From Marivivens sp. (GTDB taxonomy: Bacteria; Pseudomonadota; Alphaproteobacteria; Rhodobacterales; Rhodobacteraceae), in the NCBI GenBank assembly GCA_024642115.1, contig JAHEBU010000002.1, forward strand, positions 460,815 through 524,814: a DNA stretch of 64,000 bases, given 5' to 3'. A program made the translations under genes and the position numbers. This document shows, one piece after another, positions 35,157-43,323 of this stretch (the first letter of the stretch is position 1; each line of letters starts with the position of its first letter). The notes under the pieces were generated by a model. That model made no database searches, was not told the DNA's origin, and worked only from the letters and a program-made list of their open reading frames with translations.

Positions 35157-36614
35157 CTAGAGGATCTTGAACGCCGGATCAGCCAAAGCTGGCCCCGCAT
35201 TTGTGGACGGCAGGGGCTGACCTGTGACGGTCTGCTTGATCCCGTGAATCCACTTCTTGGCGCGTTCGTTCAACTGAAAGCTGGTCGTCATCGACCGGCC
35301 CCGGGTCACCAGAATGCCGATGTCCGCGCCTTCGTAGCGATAGTCTCCGGGGCGCAGGATGCGCAAAAAGAACGCCTCGTTCTCGCTTTCGACCGCGCGG
35401 CGGTGATAGTCAAAGCGGTCGAACACCACGCTGCCATCAGACAGCATTTTGTAGATGCCTGTTTCGGGCGACCCCGTGCAGATATCCACGCTGTCGTCGG
35501 TATGTTTGATGACCATCTGGCTCCACGTGTCGATCATTTCAGGATCGGCCCAGCGGCTGTTCAGTTCATCCACATCCAGATCGAATTTCTTTTTCGAGAA
35601 TTCCAGCAGGTGGAACAAAAACAGGGGAGCGTCGGCATGGGCAAAGGCGGCGTGGTTTGTCATCGACGACGCCCCTGTGATGCGGGGATTCAATTCGCCC
35701 AGCCACAGATCACCGGTCTTTTTGTCAATCAGGTAATCGAGTTCGAAATACCCGCGATAGCCTTCCTTGCGCAGTTGTTCGCCGAATTTGAAGGTCAGAT
35801 CACGCGCCTTTTGGCGGACCTTGGGCGGGAAAGCAGTTGCCAGAATTTCATTGCCGCACCACCCGCCGCGATAAGGGGTGAGTTCGCCGAAGCCCACCAG
35901 TTCTGTCATCAAGGGGCCAACGATCGTTCCCTGGCTGGTCACGCACGCCTCGATCGCCGAACCTCGGCAGTCAATCCGCTTCATGATCTTGATTTCGCCT
36001 TCGCCAATGATCTCGTGGCTGTGACGGCGGAAATCAGCTTCGGTCTTGATAAAGAACGTGGTGTGGCCGCTGTCGCCAAAGGCCGATTGCAGCACCAGAT
36101 CGTGGCCGATCCCGGCCTTTTCACAGGTCTTGCGCAGGTCATCGTAGGATTTGACCTCGGCCAGAACGTTCGGCACGGACGGAACGCCCGCCTTGTTGCC
36201 GATCCGGACGGTTTCGATCTTGTTGTCCATTTTGGTGCGCAGACTTGCCTTTGGGAACCAGACGTCTGCACCCAACTCCTTGGACAGGCGTTCGGTTTCC
36301 TCGTCAAACATCAGAAAGACGAATTTCGGTTTGCCGCCGCGCCGCTTGATAAAGTCGATGACCTCTTTGTGCTGCAACAGATAATTGTTGATATCTTCGA
36401 TCGACTGGAATTCCGCGTGCGGCTGTTCCGATGGGCTGAACACGTTGGGATGCTTGCCGCCGTAGCAGTCGATGTAGCAGATATATTTGAAGTTTTTGAC
36501 CCATTCGTCGAGGCCAAGAAGGTTGAAGTTGGTGGCAGAGATAAAATAGATCGGATCCTCGTTTCGGTGAAAGAACCGGCGGATCTCGGATATATTCTTG
36601 AGAACTGTAGCCAT
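35157..36614 (-). CDS. ATP-grasp ligase, biotin-carboxylase-like
   Basis: This 485-residue cytoplasmic enzyme of the ATP-grasp superfamily joins a carboxylate to an amine or other nucleophile through an acyl phosphate. The ATP-grasp core runs roughly from residue 125 to 330, with a lysine-containing glycine-rich loop (LVLQSAFGDSGHTTFF) and the magnesium motif GELNPRITG near residue 305. There is no biotinyl or carbamoyl-phosphate domain, so it stands alone. It lies 17 bases after the decarboxylase and nine before the C45 gene. I do not recognise a characterised orthologue. Ligation of an amino acid to the amine made by the decarboxylase is inference only. Confidence 0.8.
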   Translation of the reverse strand: MATVLKNISEIRRFFHRNEDPIYFISATNFNLLGLDEWVKNFKYICYIDCYGGKHPNVFSPSEQPHAEFQSIEDINNYLLQHKEVIDFIKRRGGKPKFVFLMFDEETERLSKELGADVWFPKASLRTKMDNKIETVRIGNKAGVPSVPNVLAEVKSYDDLRKTCEKAGIGHDLVLQSAFGDSGHTTFFIKTEADFRRHSHEIIGEGEIKIMKRIDCRGSAIEACVTSQGTIVGPLMTELVGFGELTPYRGGWCGNEILATAFPPKVRQKARDLTFKFGEQLRKEGYRGYFELDYLIDKKTGDLWLGELNPRITGASSMTNHAAFAHADAPLFLFHLLEFSKKKFDLDVDELNSRWADPEMIDTWSQMVIKHTDDSVDICTGSPETGIYKMLSDGSVVFDRFDYHRRAVESENEAFFLRILRPGDYRYEGADIGILVTRGRSMTTSFQLNERAKKWIHGIKQTVTGQPLPSTNAGPALADPAFKIL

Positions 36615-36631
36615 GTTGGACTCCCTTATTT

Positions 36632-39370
36632 TTAGTTTTTGATTTTTGTTTTTTTGGCATGCGGCAAGGCGGCAAGCGCCTCGGCGGTAAAGACCCGCAA
36701 ACCCAGATCGGCGCGGTAGCCGTGGATTTCGTTGACATCCAGCGCCAGCATGAAGGCCAGGATTTCCTGGCTGATGACCTGCCCAGGCACAAGGATGGGA
36801 AAGCCGGGCGGATAGGGGATGATGAAACTGGCCGATACGACTTCTTGTCCGGCATCCAACGCCTCTTTCAGCGATCCTTCCAATTCGAGATAATCGCAGT
36901 TCTTCTCATCATAGCTCAGGTAATAGGCCGTTCTGATATCCCCTTCGGGCGTCAGGTGATCGGGCCGGAACGCGTCGTGGAACCGGCTGAAATCGGGCAG
37001 CGGCGGAAAGTTTTCCATCAGGTTCTTGACCCGCTTGTCGAACGACAATCGCTCCATCTTGGAGGCGTCGTCCAGCAATTCGTCCAGTTCGGTGGCAATC
37101 TTGACCAGCACTTCGATCAGATAGGCGACCGACGATCGCGTGGTCCCGATGTTGGTCATGAAGAGGACCGTGTTGCGCGATGTCTTGTTGATCTGGATCC
37201 CGTATTTGTCCATCAGGACGTCGTTCTTGAACGTATCACCGTCCCAGCCAGTGCCGCCGACAGACAGGGTGACGCGGGTGGCATCCAGAACGAAATCGTC
37301 CTGTTCCCAACAGTCCCACATGTCCGTCCAGCCCTGTTCAGTGTCGAAATAGCTGCTGACCCCGCTTTGCCGGTATTCTTCGGGGATCATGTCGCCGGCC
37401 GCCAGCACCTTGAAATACTTCTGCAACAGGGGGTGACTGCTGATCGCGCGGCGCATCGACATGGCCGCTTCGATCTGGCGTTGAACGAATTCAAAGCCTT
37501 CCAGTTCGACCTGCCGCCTGCCTACATCCAACGACGCGATGATCTGATAGTTGGGCGAGGTCGAGGTGTGGGTCATGTAGGCTTCGTGAAACGACTGTTC
37601 GACTTCGCCTTTGAAGTCCTGATCGTTGACGTGGATCATCGACCCCTGCCTCAGCGACGTCAGGGTCTTGTGCGTCGACTGGGTGGCATAGACGCGCACC
37701 CGCGCCTTGGGTGACGGGATCAGGCGGGTGTTCAGCAGGACCTCGTCGCTCGCGCCCTCAAGCTCCTTTTGCTGCTCCTCATAGGCCTTGGCGTGCTCTT
37801 GGGTCCGCAGCCGTTTGCGCAGGTTGTTGGCGGTGCGCATGCCGGTCCGCTGCCGGTAGGTCGGGCTGAACCGGGCAAAGGCAAACCACGCCTCGTCCCA
37901 TAGGAAAACAAGGTCAGGCTTGATCGCCAGACATTCCTCCATCACGCGCTGCACGTTGTAGACCAGCCCGTCAAAGGTGCAGTTGGTCAACAGCAGCATC
38001 CGCACCCGGTCCAGCTTGCCCGCAGCCCTCAGGGCCAAAAGCTGGTGCTTGATTTCCTTGAGCGGGACGGCCCCGTACATCGAATATTCGTTCAGCGGGT
38101 AGCTATCGAGGTAGACGACCTCGGCCCCGGCAAGAACCATGCCGTAGTGGTGCGATTTATGGCAATCGCGGTCCACCAGAACGATATCACCGGGACGCAC
38201 CAGCGCCTGCACCACGATCTTGTTACAGGTTGAGGTGCCGTTGGTGGCAAAGAATGTCTGTTTGGACCCGAACGCGCGGCTGGCAAGTTCCTGCGCCTCT
38301 TTGATGGGTCCGTGCGGTTCCAAAACGCTGTCCAACCCGCCCGAAGTGGCAGAAGTTTCCGCCAGAAAGATGTTGGGGCCGTAAAACGCCCCCATATCCT
38401 GAATCCAATGCGACCGGGTGATGGATTTGCCCCGGCTGATCGGCATGGCGTGAAACACGCCCGTGGGCTGCTTGGAATAGTTGACCAAGGCGGTAAAAAA
38501 CGGCGTTTTGTTGCGCGCCTCGACCCCCCGCAGGATGTTCAGGTGCAACTCCATGAAGTCTTCCTGGTTATAGAACACCCGGCGGCAAATCCCCAGGTCC
38601 AGCCCCGCGATATCCTCGACCGACCTTTCGGTGACCAGATAGGCGTCCAGTTCGGGCCGGACGCGGGCGATCAGGCGGCACAGTTCCGGGCCGTAATCTT
38701 CAGGAAGCATCTGGTCGATATGGGAATCGCCACGGGCATTTGTCAGATATTTGGCCAGGATTTCGTTGCTGTTCTTGGACGTCAGGACCAGTCCGGGACG
38801 GACAACGATCGCCTGAATGTTGTGGTTAAAGAGAACGGCAATCAGCGCGTCCTCAAGGCTGGGGACCACCACAGCTTCATAGGTGAATGGGTCTTCAGGA
38901 CGGCGCATCCGCGTCACGTTGCTTTTGAGCCAACGTTCCTGCTGATCTGTCACACTGTCCACGATCAGCACCTCGAAGTAGGGGCGGGTCATGGCGCGTG
39001 CTTCGGGCGACAGCAATGCCTCGTCGTTGTGTTCCTCATCGTCTGCGCTGTCGCGCTCCAACGGGATCGATCGGCGCCGATAGGCTCCGGTCGTCAGGCC
39101 GCGCGTGACCCGGTTCACCGTGAACGAAAGGTCCGTGAAATTGCCGTGTTCGAACTGGCGGCGCATGTGGTCAAAGGCTGCCATTCCCGGAAAGGCCCAG
39201 TAGGGCTCGATGACCGCCAAGGATTCAAACAGTTCGCTGATGCTGGATTTTAGGGCCGACAGTTTCTTTGCGGATTGTTCGCGACCAATGGAATTCATTG
39301 CTTCTCGCAACGCACTCCATCTGTCTGATCGAAGCTGCGTTGCAGAGTAGTAGTCGCTGACCGAATCCAA
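36632..39370 (-). CDS. Orn/Lys/Arg decarboxylase, PLP-dependent, with long N-terminal region
   Basis: This is a fold-type I PLP decarboxylase of 912 residues, longer than the usual 700-760. The N-terminal about 120 residues have no motif I recognise. A receiver-like wing domain follows (YFEVLIVDSV to AIVVRPG), and the PLP core begins near 290. Lys568 in ATQSTHK forms the Schiff base and Asp492 in LWDEAWF binds the pyridine nitrogen. Arginine would give agmatine, which fits the ureohydrolase nearby, but lysine or ornithine cannot be excluded. The start is a TTG with GGGAG upstream; ATG at 39298 is the alternative. Confidence 0.88.
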   Translation of the reverse strand: MDSVSDYYSATQLRSDRWSALREAMNSIGREQSAKKLSALKSSISELFESLAVIEPYWAFPGMAAFDHMRRQFEHGNFTDLSFTVNRVTRGLTTGAYRRRSIPLERDSADDEEHNDEALLSPEARAMTRPYFEVLIVDSVTDQQERWLKSNVTRMRRPEDPFTYEAVVVPSLEDALIAVLFNHNIQAIVVRPGLVLTSKNSNEILAKYLTNARGDSHIDQMLPEDYGPELCRLIARVRPELDAYLVTERSVEDIAGLDLGICRRVFYNQEDFMELHLNILRGVEARNKTPFFTALVNYSKQPTGVFHAMPISRGKSITRSHWIQDMGAFYGPNIFLAETSATSGGLDSVLEPHGPIKEAQELASRAFGSKQTFFATNGTSTCNKIVVQALVRPGDIVLVDRDCHKSHHYGMVLAGAEVVYLDSYPLNEYSMYGAVPLKEIKHQLLALRAAGKLDRVRMLLLTNCTFDGLVYNVQRVMEECLAIKPDLVFLWDEAWFAFARFSPTYRQRTGMRTANNLRKRLRTQEHAKAYEEQQKELEGASDEVLLNTRLIPSPKARVRVYATQSTHKTLTSLRQGSMIHVNDQDFKGEVEQSFHEAYMTHTSTSPNYQIIASLDVGRRQVELEGFEFVQRQIEAAMSMRRAISSHPLLQKYFKVLAAGDMIPEEYRQSGVSSYFDTEQGWTDMWDCWEQDDFVLDATRVTLSVGGTGWDGDTFKNDVLMDKYGIQINKTSRNTVLFMTNIGTTRSSVAYLIEVLVKIATELDELLDDASKMERLSFDKRVKNLMENFPPLPDFSRFHDAFRPDHLTPEGDIRTAYYLSYDEKNCDYLELEGSLKEALDAGQEVVSASFIIPYPPGFPILVPGQVISQEILAFMLALDVNEIHGYRADLGLRVFTAEALAALPHAKKTKIKN

Positions 39371-39445
39371 GAATATTTCTCCCTTTGGGAGCCGACAGTC
39401 AGGGCAGAGCAGCGTGGTTTTCGCTGGCGCCCTCGTATCGGCTGA

Positions 39446-40408
39446 TTATGATCCGTCTGGAATGGGTGTCCCGCCAATCCCAAACGCTGGAACAGCATTT
39501 CGAAACTTTTCGACGGCGACTGCTGGCGCGTCCACGCCCAGACCCGCTTGCGTTCCTTGCTGCGGCACCTGTAAGGGCCCCAGTGTTTTCAGGTAGTCGT
39601 CAGTTCCGCTGTTTCGATCATAGACCGAAAAATCAATCGGACGGTCGCGAAAGCTTTTGAGTACCTGACCCAGTCCTTTCAACCCTGTCTCACGTTGCCG
39701 TCTGACGTGATCAAAGTCAACTTCGATAGGAAACGCATCCTCGTGTCCGGCAGCCAGATGCAGCAACGTGCCGGATGGATCGACAACGCAAGACCGACCA
39801 TTGCCGCCTGCGCCCAAGCCGTTGATACTGAACACATAGCACTGGAACTGCGCCGCCGTCGCCTGACAGATCGCGATTTCCACGTCGCGGTCGGCCGTGC
39901 TGGTAAAGACCGGCAACAGCAGGACTTCGACCCCCTGCGCAGTCAGTTGACGGGTCGTTTCAGGAACCCAGATGTCATAGCAGATCGACAGGCCAAATCG
40001 ACCTACATTGGGCACGTCGAAAACGCAAAATTCGGTCCCGGCTTCGGTCCCCGCTTCGTAGGGGCGGAACGGAAATATCTTGCGATAGCTGGTTACGATC
40101 TGACCGTCCGGGCCGATGACGACGGCGGTGTTGAAGATCCGGCCGTCTTCGGCTGTTTCGTGCATGGAACCCGGGATCAACCAGATATTGTGCTTGGCGG
40201 CGGCGGCCTGAAACTTAACAATGTGTTCGTTCATCAACGGCAGCGAAAATTTCGGCAGCGGTCCCAGAGGGGCGATCTCGCTGAACAGCACCATCTGCGT
40301 CCAGGGGAAGCGCGACATCAGGATGTCGAGGCGTTGTATCATCCCGTCTGTGTTGGGATGCAGGGCATTGACGTACATTTGGACGCCTGCAATTGCGAAT
40401 GGGGTCAT
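39446..40408 (-). CDS. Nitrilase-superfamily carbon-nitrogen hydrolase
   Basis: This is a 320-residue hydrolase with the Glu44-Lys110-Cys143 triad of the nitrilase superfamily (FSEIAPLG, YRKIFPF, SICYDIW). It would hydrolyse a C-N bond in an amide, carbamoyl or nitrile group. In polyamine pathways a member of this family, N-carbamoylputrescine amidase, follows agmatine deiminase. Here the partner is a ureohydrolase, so that role is uncertain. The C-terminal about 60 residues extend beyond the catalytic domain. It is the first gene of the ten-gene unit and divergent from the GntR gene. Confidence 0.85.
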   Translation of the reverse strand: MTPFAIAGVQMYVNALHPNTDGMIQRLDILMSRFPWTQMVLFSEIAPLGPLPKFSLPLMNEHIVKFQAAAAKHNIWLIPGSMHETAEDGRIFNTAVVIGPDGQIVTSYRKIFPFRPYEAGTEAGTEFCVFDVPNVGRFGLSICYDIWVPETTRQLTAQGVEVLLLPVFTSTADRDVEIAICQATAAQFQCYVFSINGLGAGGNGRSCVVDPSGTLLHLAAGHEDAFPIEVDFDHVRRQRETGLKGLGQVLKSFRDRPIDFSVYDRNSGTDDYLKTLGPLQVPQQGTQAGLGVDAPAVAVEKFRNAVPAFGIGGTPIPDGS

Positions 40409-40855
40409 GGCGGTTCTTTCATGGCTCGTCGAGGAGCGGCTCAGGACATTTCTTGATTTCCGATGCCTGCTTTACAGGGGAATACCCCGGAACGGAACCG
40501 ATTGATCGGTAACGTCAGGAACCGCACGCCGTGTATCCGGTGGAAACACCAGTTCAAGGTCGGCCAAAGGGATTCCATTGGGACCCTGTCACTACCGGTC
40601 GCATTTCTGCGATTAGACCACGATCCAATCAGAAATTGATTCGCCCCGGTTTGGACAGATCGATCAGAATAGCCTTCTCATCGCCGGAGGCTCAGTTTTC
40701 AGTCCGCCTAACGTTTCAACAGACTCGACGCGATTTTGACAATAATTTCATGACATAACTGGAATCCGTCGTTTTTTGATTTCCGTTTACGAATGCTATG
40801 TCTTTTTTTGTTGACAGAATCACGCAACGCGAGACCCAGTTGAACCAATGATGTA
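40409..40855. other. 447-base divergent intergenic region, nitrilase operon / GntR operon
   Basis: I see no gene here. It should hold promoters for both long operons. A TTGACA at 40811-40816 could be a plus-strand -35 element, without a convincing -10. ACCGAT and ATCGGT (40497-40510) form a small interrupted palindrome nearer the nitrilase start. I looked for guanidine riboswitch features because of the guanidino context and found none. The right end overlaps the inverted repeat listed next. Confidence 0.5.
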
Positions 40856-40863
40856 ATGGTTCA
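40841..40863. promoter_or_regulatory. Inverted repeat at the GntR gene start, candidate autoregulatory operator
   Basis: TGAACCA (40841-40847) and TGGTTCA (40857-40863) are perfect seven-base arms around nine bases. The repeat covers the first possible ATG of the GntR gene. FadR-type GntR repressors commonly bind TGGT/ACCA-type inverted repeats, usually with shorter spacers, so this is a plausible but unproven operator. Confidence 0.45.
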
Positions 40864-41572
40864 GATAATGATGATGTCCCGCCCAAACCTTTCCGTCACA
40901 GACAGCGCCGGTGTCGTCAGAGCGCGGCTGCAAAACCTGATTGAAAACGGGAACTTGCCCCCAGACGGCCGCCTGCCGACAGAGCGCCAATTGTGCGAAA
41001 GCATGGGGGTTGGGCGGCGCGCAGTGCGCAACGCCTTGGATAGCTTGTTGGTCGAAGGTCTGATCTGGCGCAAACAAGGCAAGGGAACCTTTGCCGGTCA
41101 GGCCCCTGACAAGACGCAGGTTTTGGCGGCCGAGATTGTTGGGGAAACGAACTTTGCCGAAGTGATGGATGCAAGGCTTTGCATCGAGCCTACCTTGGCT
41201 GCTATGTCGGCAAGGCACGCTCTTCCCGCCGATATCGATCGCATGCGTAACCTGGCCCGTCGCACACTAGAGGCAACAGACGCCAAACAGATCGAGCTTT
41301 GGGATGGGGCCTTGCATCGCTTGATTGCACGCACGGCCCGCAACAAGCCATTGCTGACCGCTTTTTCGATGATCGACGAAATCCGCAGCAACGAAAGCTG
41401 GCGGGGACTTCGCTCCAAAGCGCGGTCGGTTGAAACGCTCAAGGTCAGTGATGGCGAACATCTTGCCATCATTGATCAGATTGAGGCCGGCGATCCGCAA
41501 GCGGCCGAGGCCGCGATGCGGCGACATCTGACAACTTTAGCCACCAATTTGAAACGCATTCTGAACCCTTGA
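40856..41572 (+). CDS. GntR-family regulator, FadR subfamily
   Basis: The 238-residue regulator has an N-terminal winged helix (LQNLIENGNLPPDGRLPTERQL, then VGRRAVRNALDSLLVEGLIW) and an all-helical FCD effector domain from about residue 95. The metal-binding histidines expected of FCD domains are suggested by ALHRLIARTARN and GEHLAIIDQIEAGD. Later ATGs at 40868, 40871 and 40874 are possible starts, since the first one lies inside an inverted repeat. It heads the amidase-peptide transport operon and is divergent from the nitrilase/decarboxylase operon, so it may control both. Confidence 0.9.
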   Translation: MVQIMMMSRPNLSVTDSAGVVRARLQNLIENGNLPPDGRLPTERQLCESMGVGRRAVRNALDSLLVEGLIWRKQGKGTFAGQAPDKTQVLAAEIVGETNFAEVMDARLCIEPTLAAMSARHALPADIDRMRNLARRTLEATDAKQIELWDGALHRLIARTARNKPLLTAFSMIDEIRSNESWRGLRSKARSVETLKVSDGEHLAIIDQIEAGDPQAAEAAMRRHLTTLATNLKRILNP

Positions 41573-41587
41573 TGTGTGAGGCCTGAC

Positions 41588-43243
41588 GTGACGCAGACAG
41601 ATATTTCACTGGACACGATCGCCGCCGCAGAACGGCTGATGGGCGTCAGTTACAGCCAGGACGAACGCCAGCAGATGCTGGACAATCTGGAAGGTCAGAT
41701 CGCCTCTGCCGTCGCACGTCGCAGCGTGCCGCTGGCCAATTCCGTTCCGATGGCCATGCGGTTCGACCCGCGCCTGCCGGGCTTTGCCATGCCGCACGGG
41801 GCGGACGTGCTGCGCCTGTCTGCGGTGACAGCGCCTTTGCCTGCGGCGGACGAGGACATCGCCTTCGCCCCTGTCACGCATCTGGCGTCATGGATCAAAA
41901 GCGGGGCCCTGACCAGCCGCCGCCTGACGCAGATCTATCTGGACCGGATCGCCAGCATCGGGCCCAGACTTGAATGTTTCGCCGCCGCCTCCGCCGATCT
42001 GGCCTTGGCCGAGGCCGATGCGGCGGATGCGCTGACGCGGGCGGGAGTCTATCTTGGGCCGCTCCACGGCATCCCCTATGGCGTCAAGGACCTGTTCGAC
42101 ACCAAGGGCATCGTCACCGGCTGGGGGGCTGAACCCTATCAGAACCGCGTGCCCGACGCGGACGCCAGCATCGTCACCCGCTTGCGGGCGGCAGGGGCGG
42201 TGCTGCTGGGCAAGACCACCGTGGGGGCGCTGGCCTACAACGACATCTGGTATGGCGGTGTGACCCGCAATCCTTGGAATCTGAACGAAGGGTCAAGCGG
42301 CTCCTCCGCAGGGTCTGCCAGCGCCACCGCTGCGGGCCTGTGCGCCTTTGCCATCGGCACCGAAACGCTGGGGTCCATCACCTCGCCCAGCCAGCGCTGC
42401 GGCACGACCGGTCTGCGCCCGACCTTTGGGCGGGTCAGCCGGGCGGGCTGCATGGCTTTGTGCAACTCACTCGACAAGGTCGGCCCGATCTGTCGGTCGG
42501 TCGAGGATACCGCCATTGTGCTGGCCGCCCTGAACGGCGCCGACATCAACGACCGATCCACCATCGCAGCCCCTTTCGTTTTTGACGCTTCCACCAGCTT
42601 CAAGGATCTCAGGGTGGGCTACCTGCCCGACGCCTTTGGCGAAGGGGCGACGGCCGTCGATCACGCCGCCCTCGCCGCCACCCGTGCCCTTGGGGTCGAG
42701 GTGGTCGAGGTCACCCTGCCCGACCTGCCCTACGGCGCCCTGATGAACATCCTGTTCGCCGAAGCAGCCGCGAGTTTCGAGGATCTGACCCTGAGCAATC
42801 TCGATGACACCCTGACCTGGCAAGACGCCGCCGCCTGGCCCAATGCCATGCGCAAGGCCCGCTTTCTGTCCGCCGTCGATCACGTCCAGCTGGACCGTCT
42901 GCGCTATCTGGTGATGCAGGCGCTGGATGATCTGTTCACCCAATGCGACGTGCTGATCGGCCCTTTCATGACCGGGCCCATGCTGATCGCGTCGAATTAT
43001 ACCGGCCACCCCTGCCTGCACTTGCGGGCGGGGTTCGAGGATCTGGGCACGCGCAGCCCAGCCTCGCTCGCCTCGGGCAGCCTGACCACGGGCGAGGCCG
43101 ATGCGGCAGGCCAGACCTTTTCCGTCCCGCAAGGCATTTCGCTGTGGGGACGGTTGTTTGACGAGGGACCTATTTTGAACCTTGGAATGGCGCTGGAACG
43201 CGCCCTTGCCGTGGCAGACCGTCGCCCCGGTTTTCCAAGCTGA
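41588..43243 (+). CDS. Amidase-signature hydrolase
   Basis: This is an amidase-signature enzyme of 551 residues. The Ser-cisSer-Lys triad is recognisable: Lys167 in YGVKDLFD, cis-Ser near 239 in GSSGSSAGSA, and nucleophile Ser263 in GTETLGSITS. About 95 residues precede the catalytic domain and are not typical of GatA. The GTG at 41588 has GAGG six bases upstream, so I prefer it to the GTG at 41576. It follows the GntR gene by 15 bases and precedes a peptide importer. A role in hydrolysing an imported amide is likely; the substrate is unknown. Confidence 0.87.
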   Translation: MTQTDISLDTIAAAERLMGVSYSQDERQQMLDNLEGQIASAVARRSVPLANSVPMAMRFDPRLPGFAMPHGADVLRLSAVTAPLPAADEDIAFAPVTHLASWIKSGALTSRRLTQIYLDRIASIGPRLECFAAASADLALAEADAADALTRAGVYLGPLHGIPYGVKDLFDTKGIVTGWGAEPYQNRVPDADASIVTRLRAAGAVLLGKTTVGALAYNDIWYGGVTRNPWNLNEGSSGSSAGSASATAAGLCAFAIGTETLGSITSPSQRCGTTGLRPTFGRVSRAGCMALCNSLDKVGPICRSVEDTAIVLAALNGADINDRSTIAAPFVFDASTSFKDLRVGYLPDAFGEGATAVDHAALAATRALGVEVVEVTLPDLPYGALMNILFAEAAASFEDLTLSNLDDTLTWQDAAAWPNAMRKARFLSAVDHVQLDRLRYLVMQALDDLFTQCDVLIGPFMTGPMLIASNYTGHPCLHLRAGFEDLGTRSPASLASGSLTTGEADAAGQTFSVPQGISLWGRLFDEGPILNLGMALERALAVADRRPGFPS

Positions 43244-43323
43244 GCAGCCAAGCCTGCCCGCAGGAAATGCGGTGTTTTCGTAATCACAGGCCACAATGGC
43301 CGTCCAACATGGAGAGTTCGGAA

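Noticed and set aside
34974..36635. A 553-residue plus-strand open frame
   Set aside because: It is antisense to the ATP-grasp and C45 genes, which have strong motifs and operon structure. No ribosome site or domain supports it.
40409..40855. A guanidine riboswitch upstream of the amine operon or GntR operon
   Set aside because: I searched for the paired ACGR-loop hairpins and the conserved class I core by eye and found neither.
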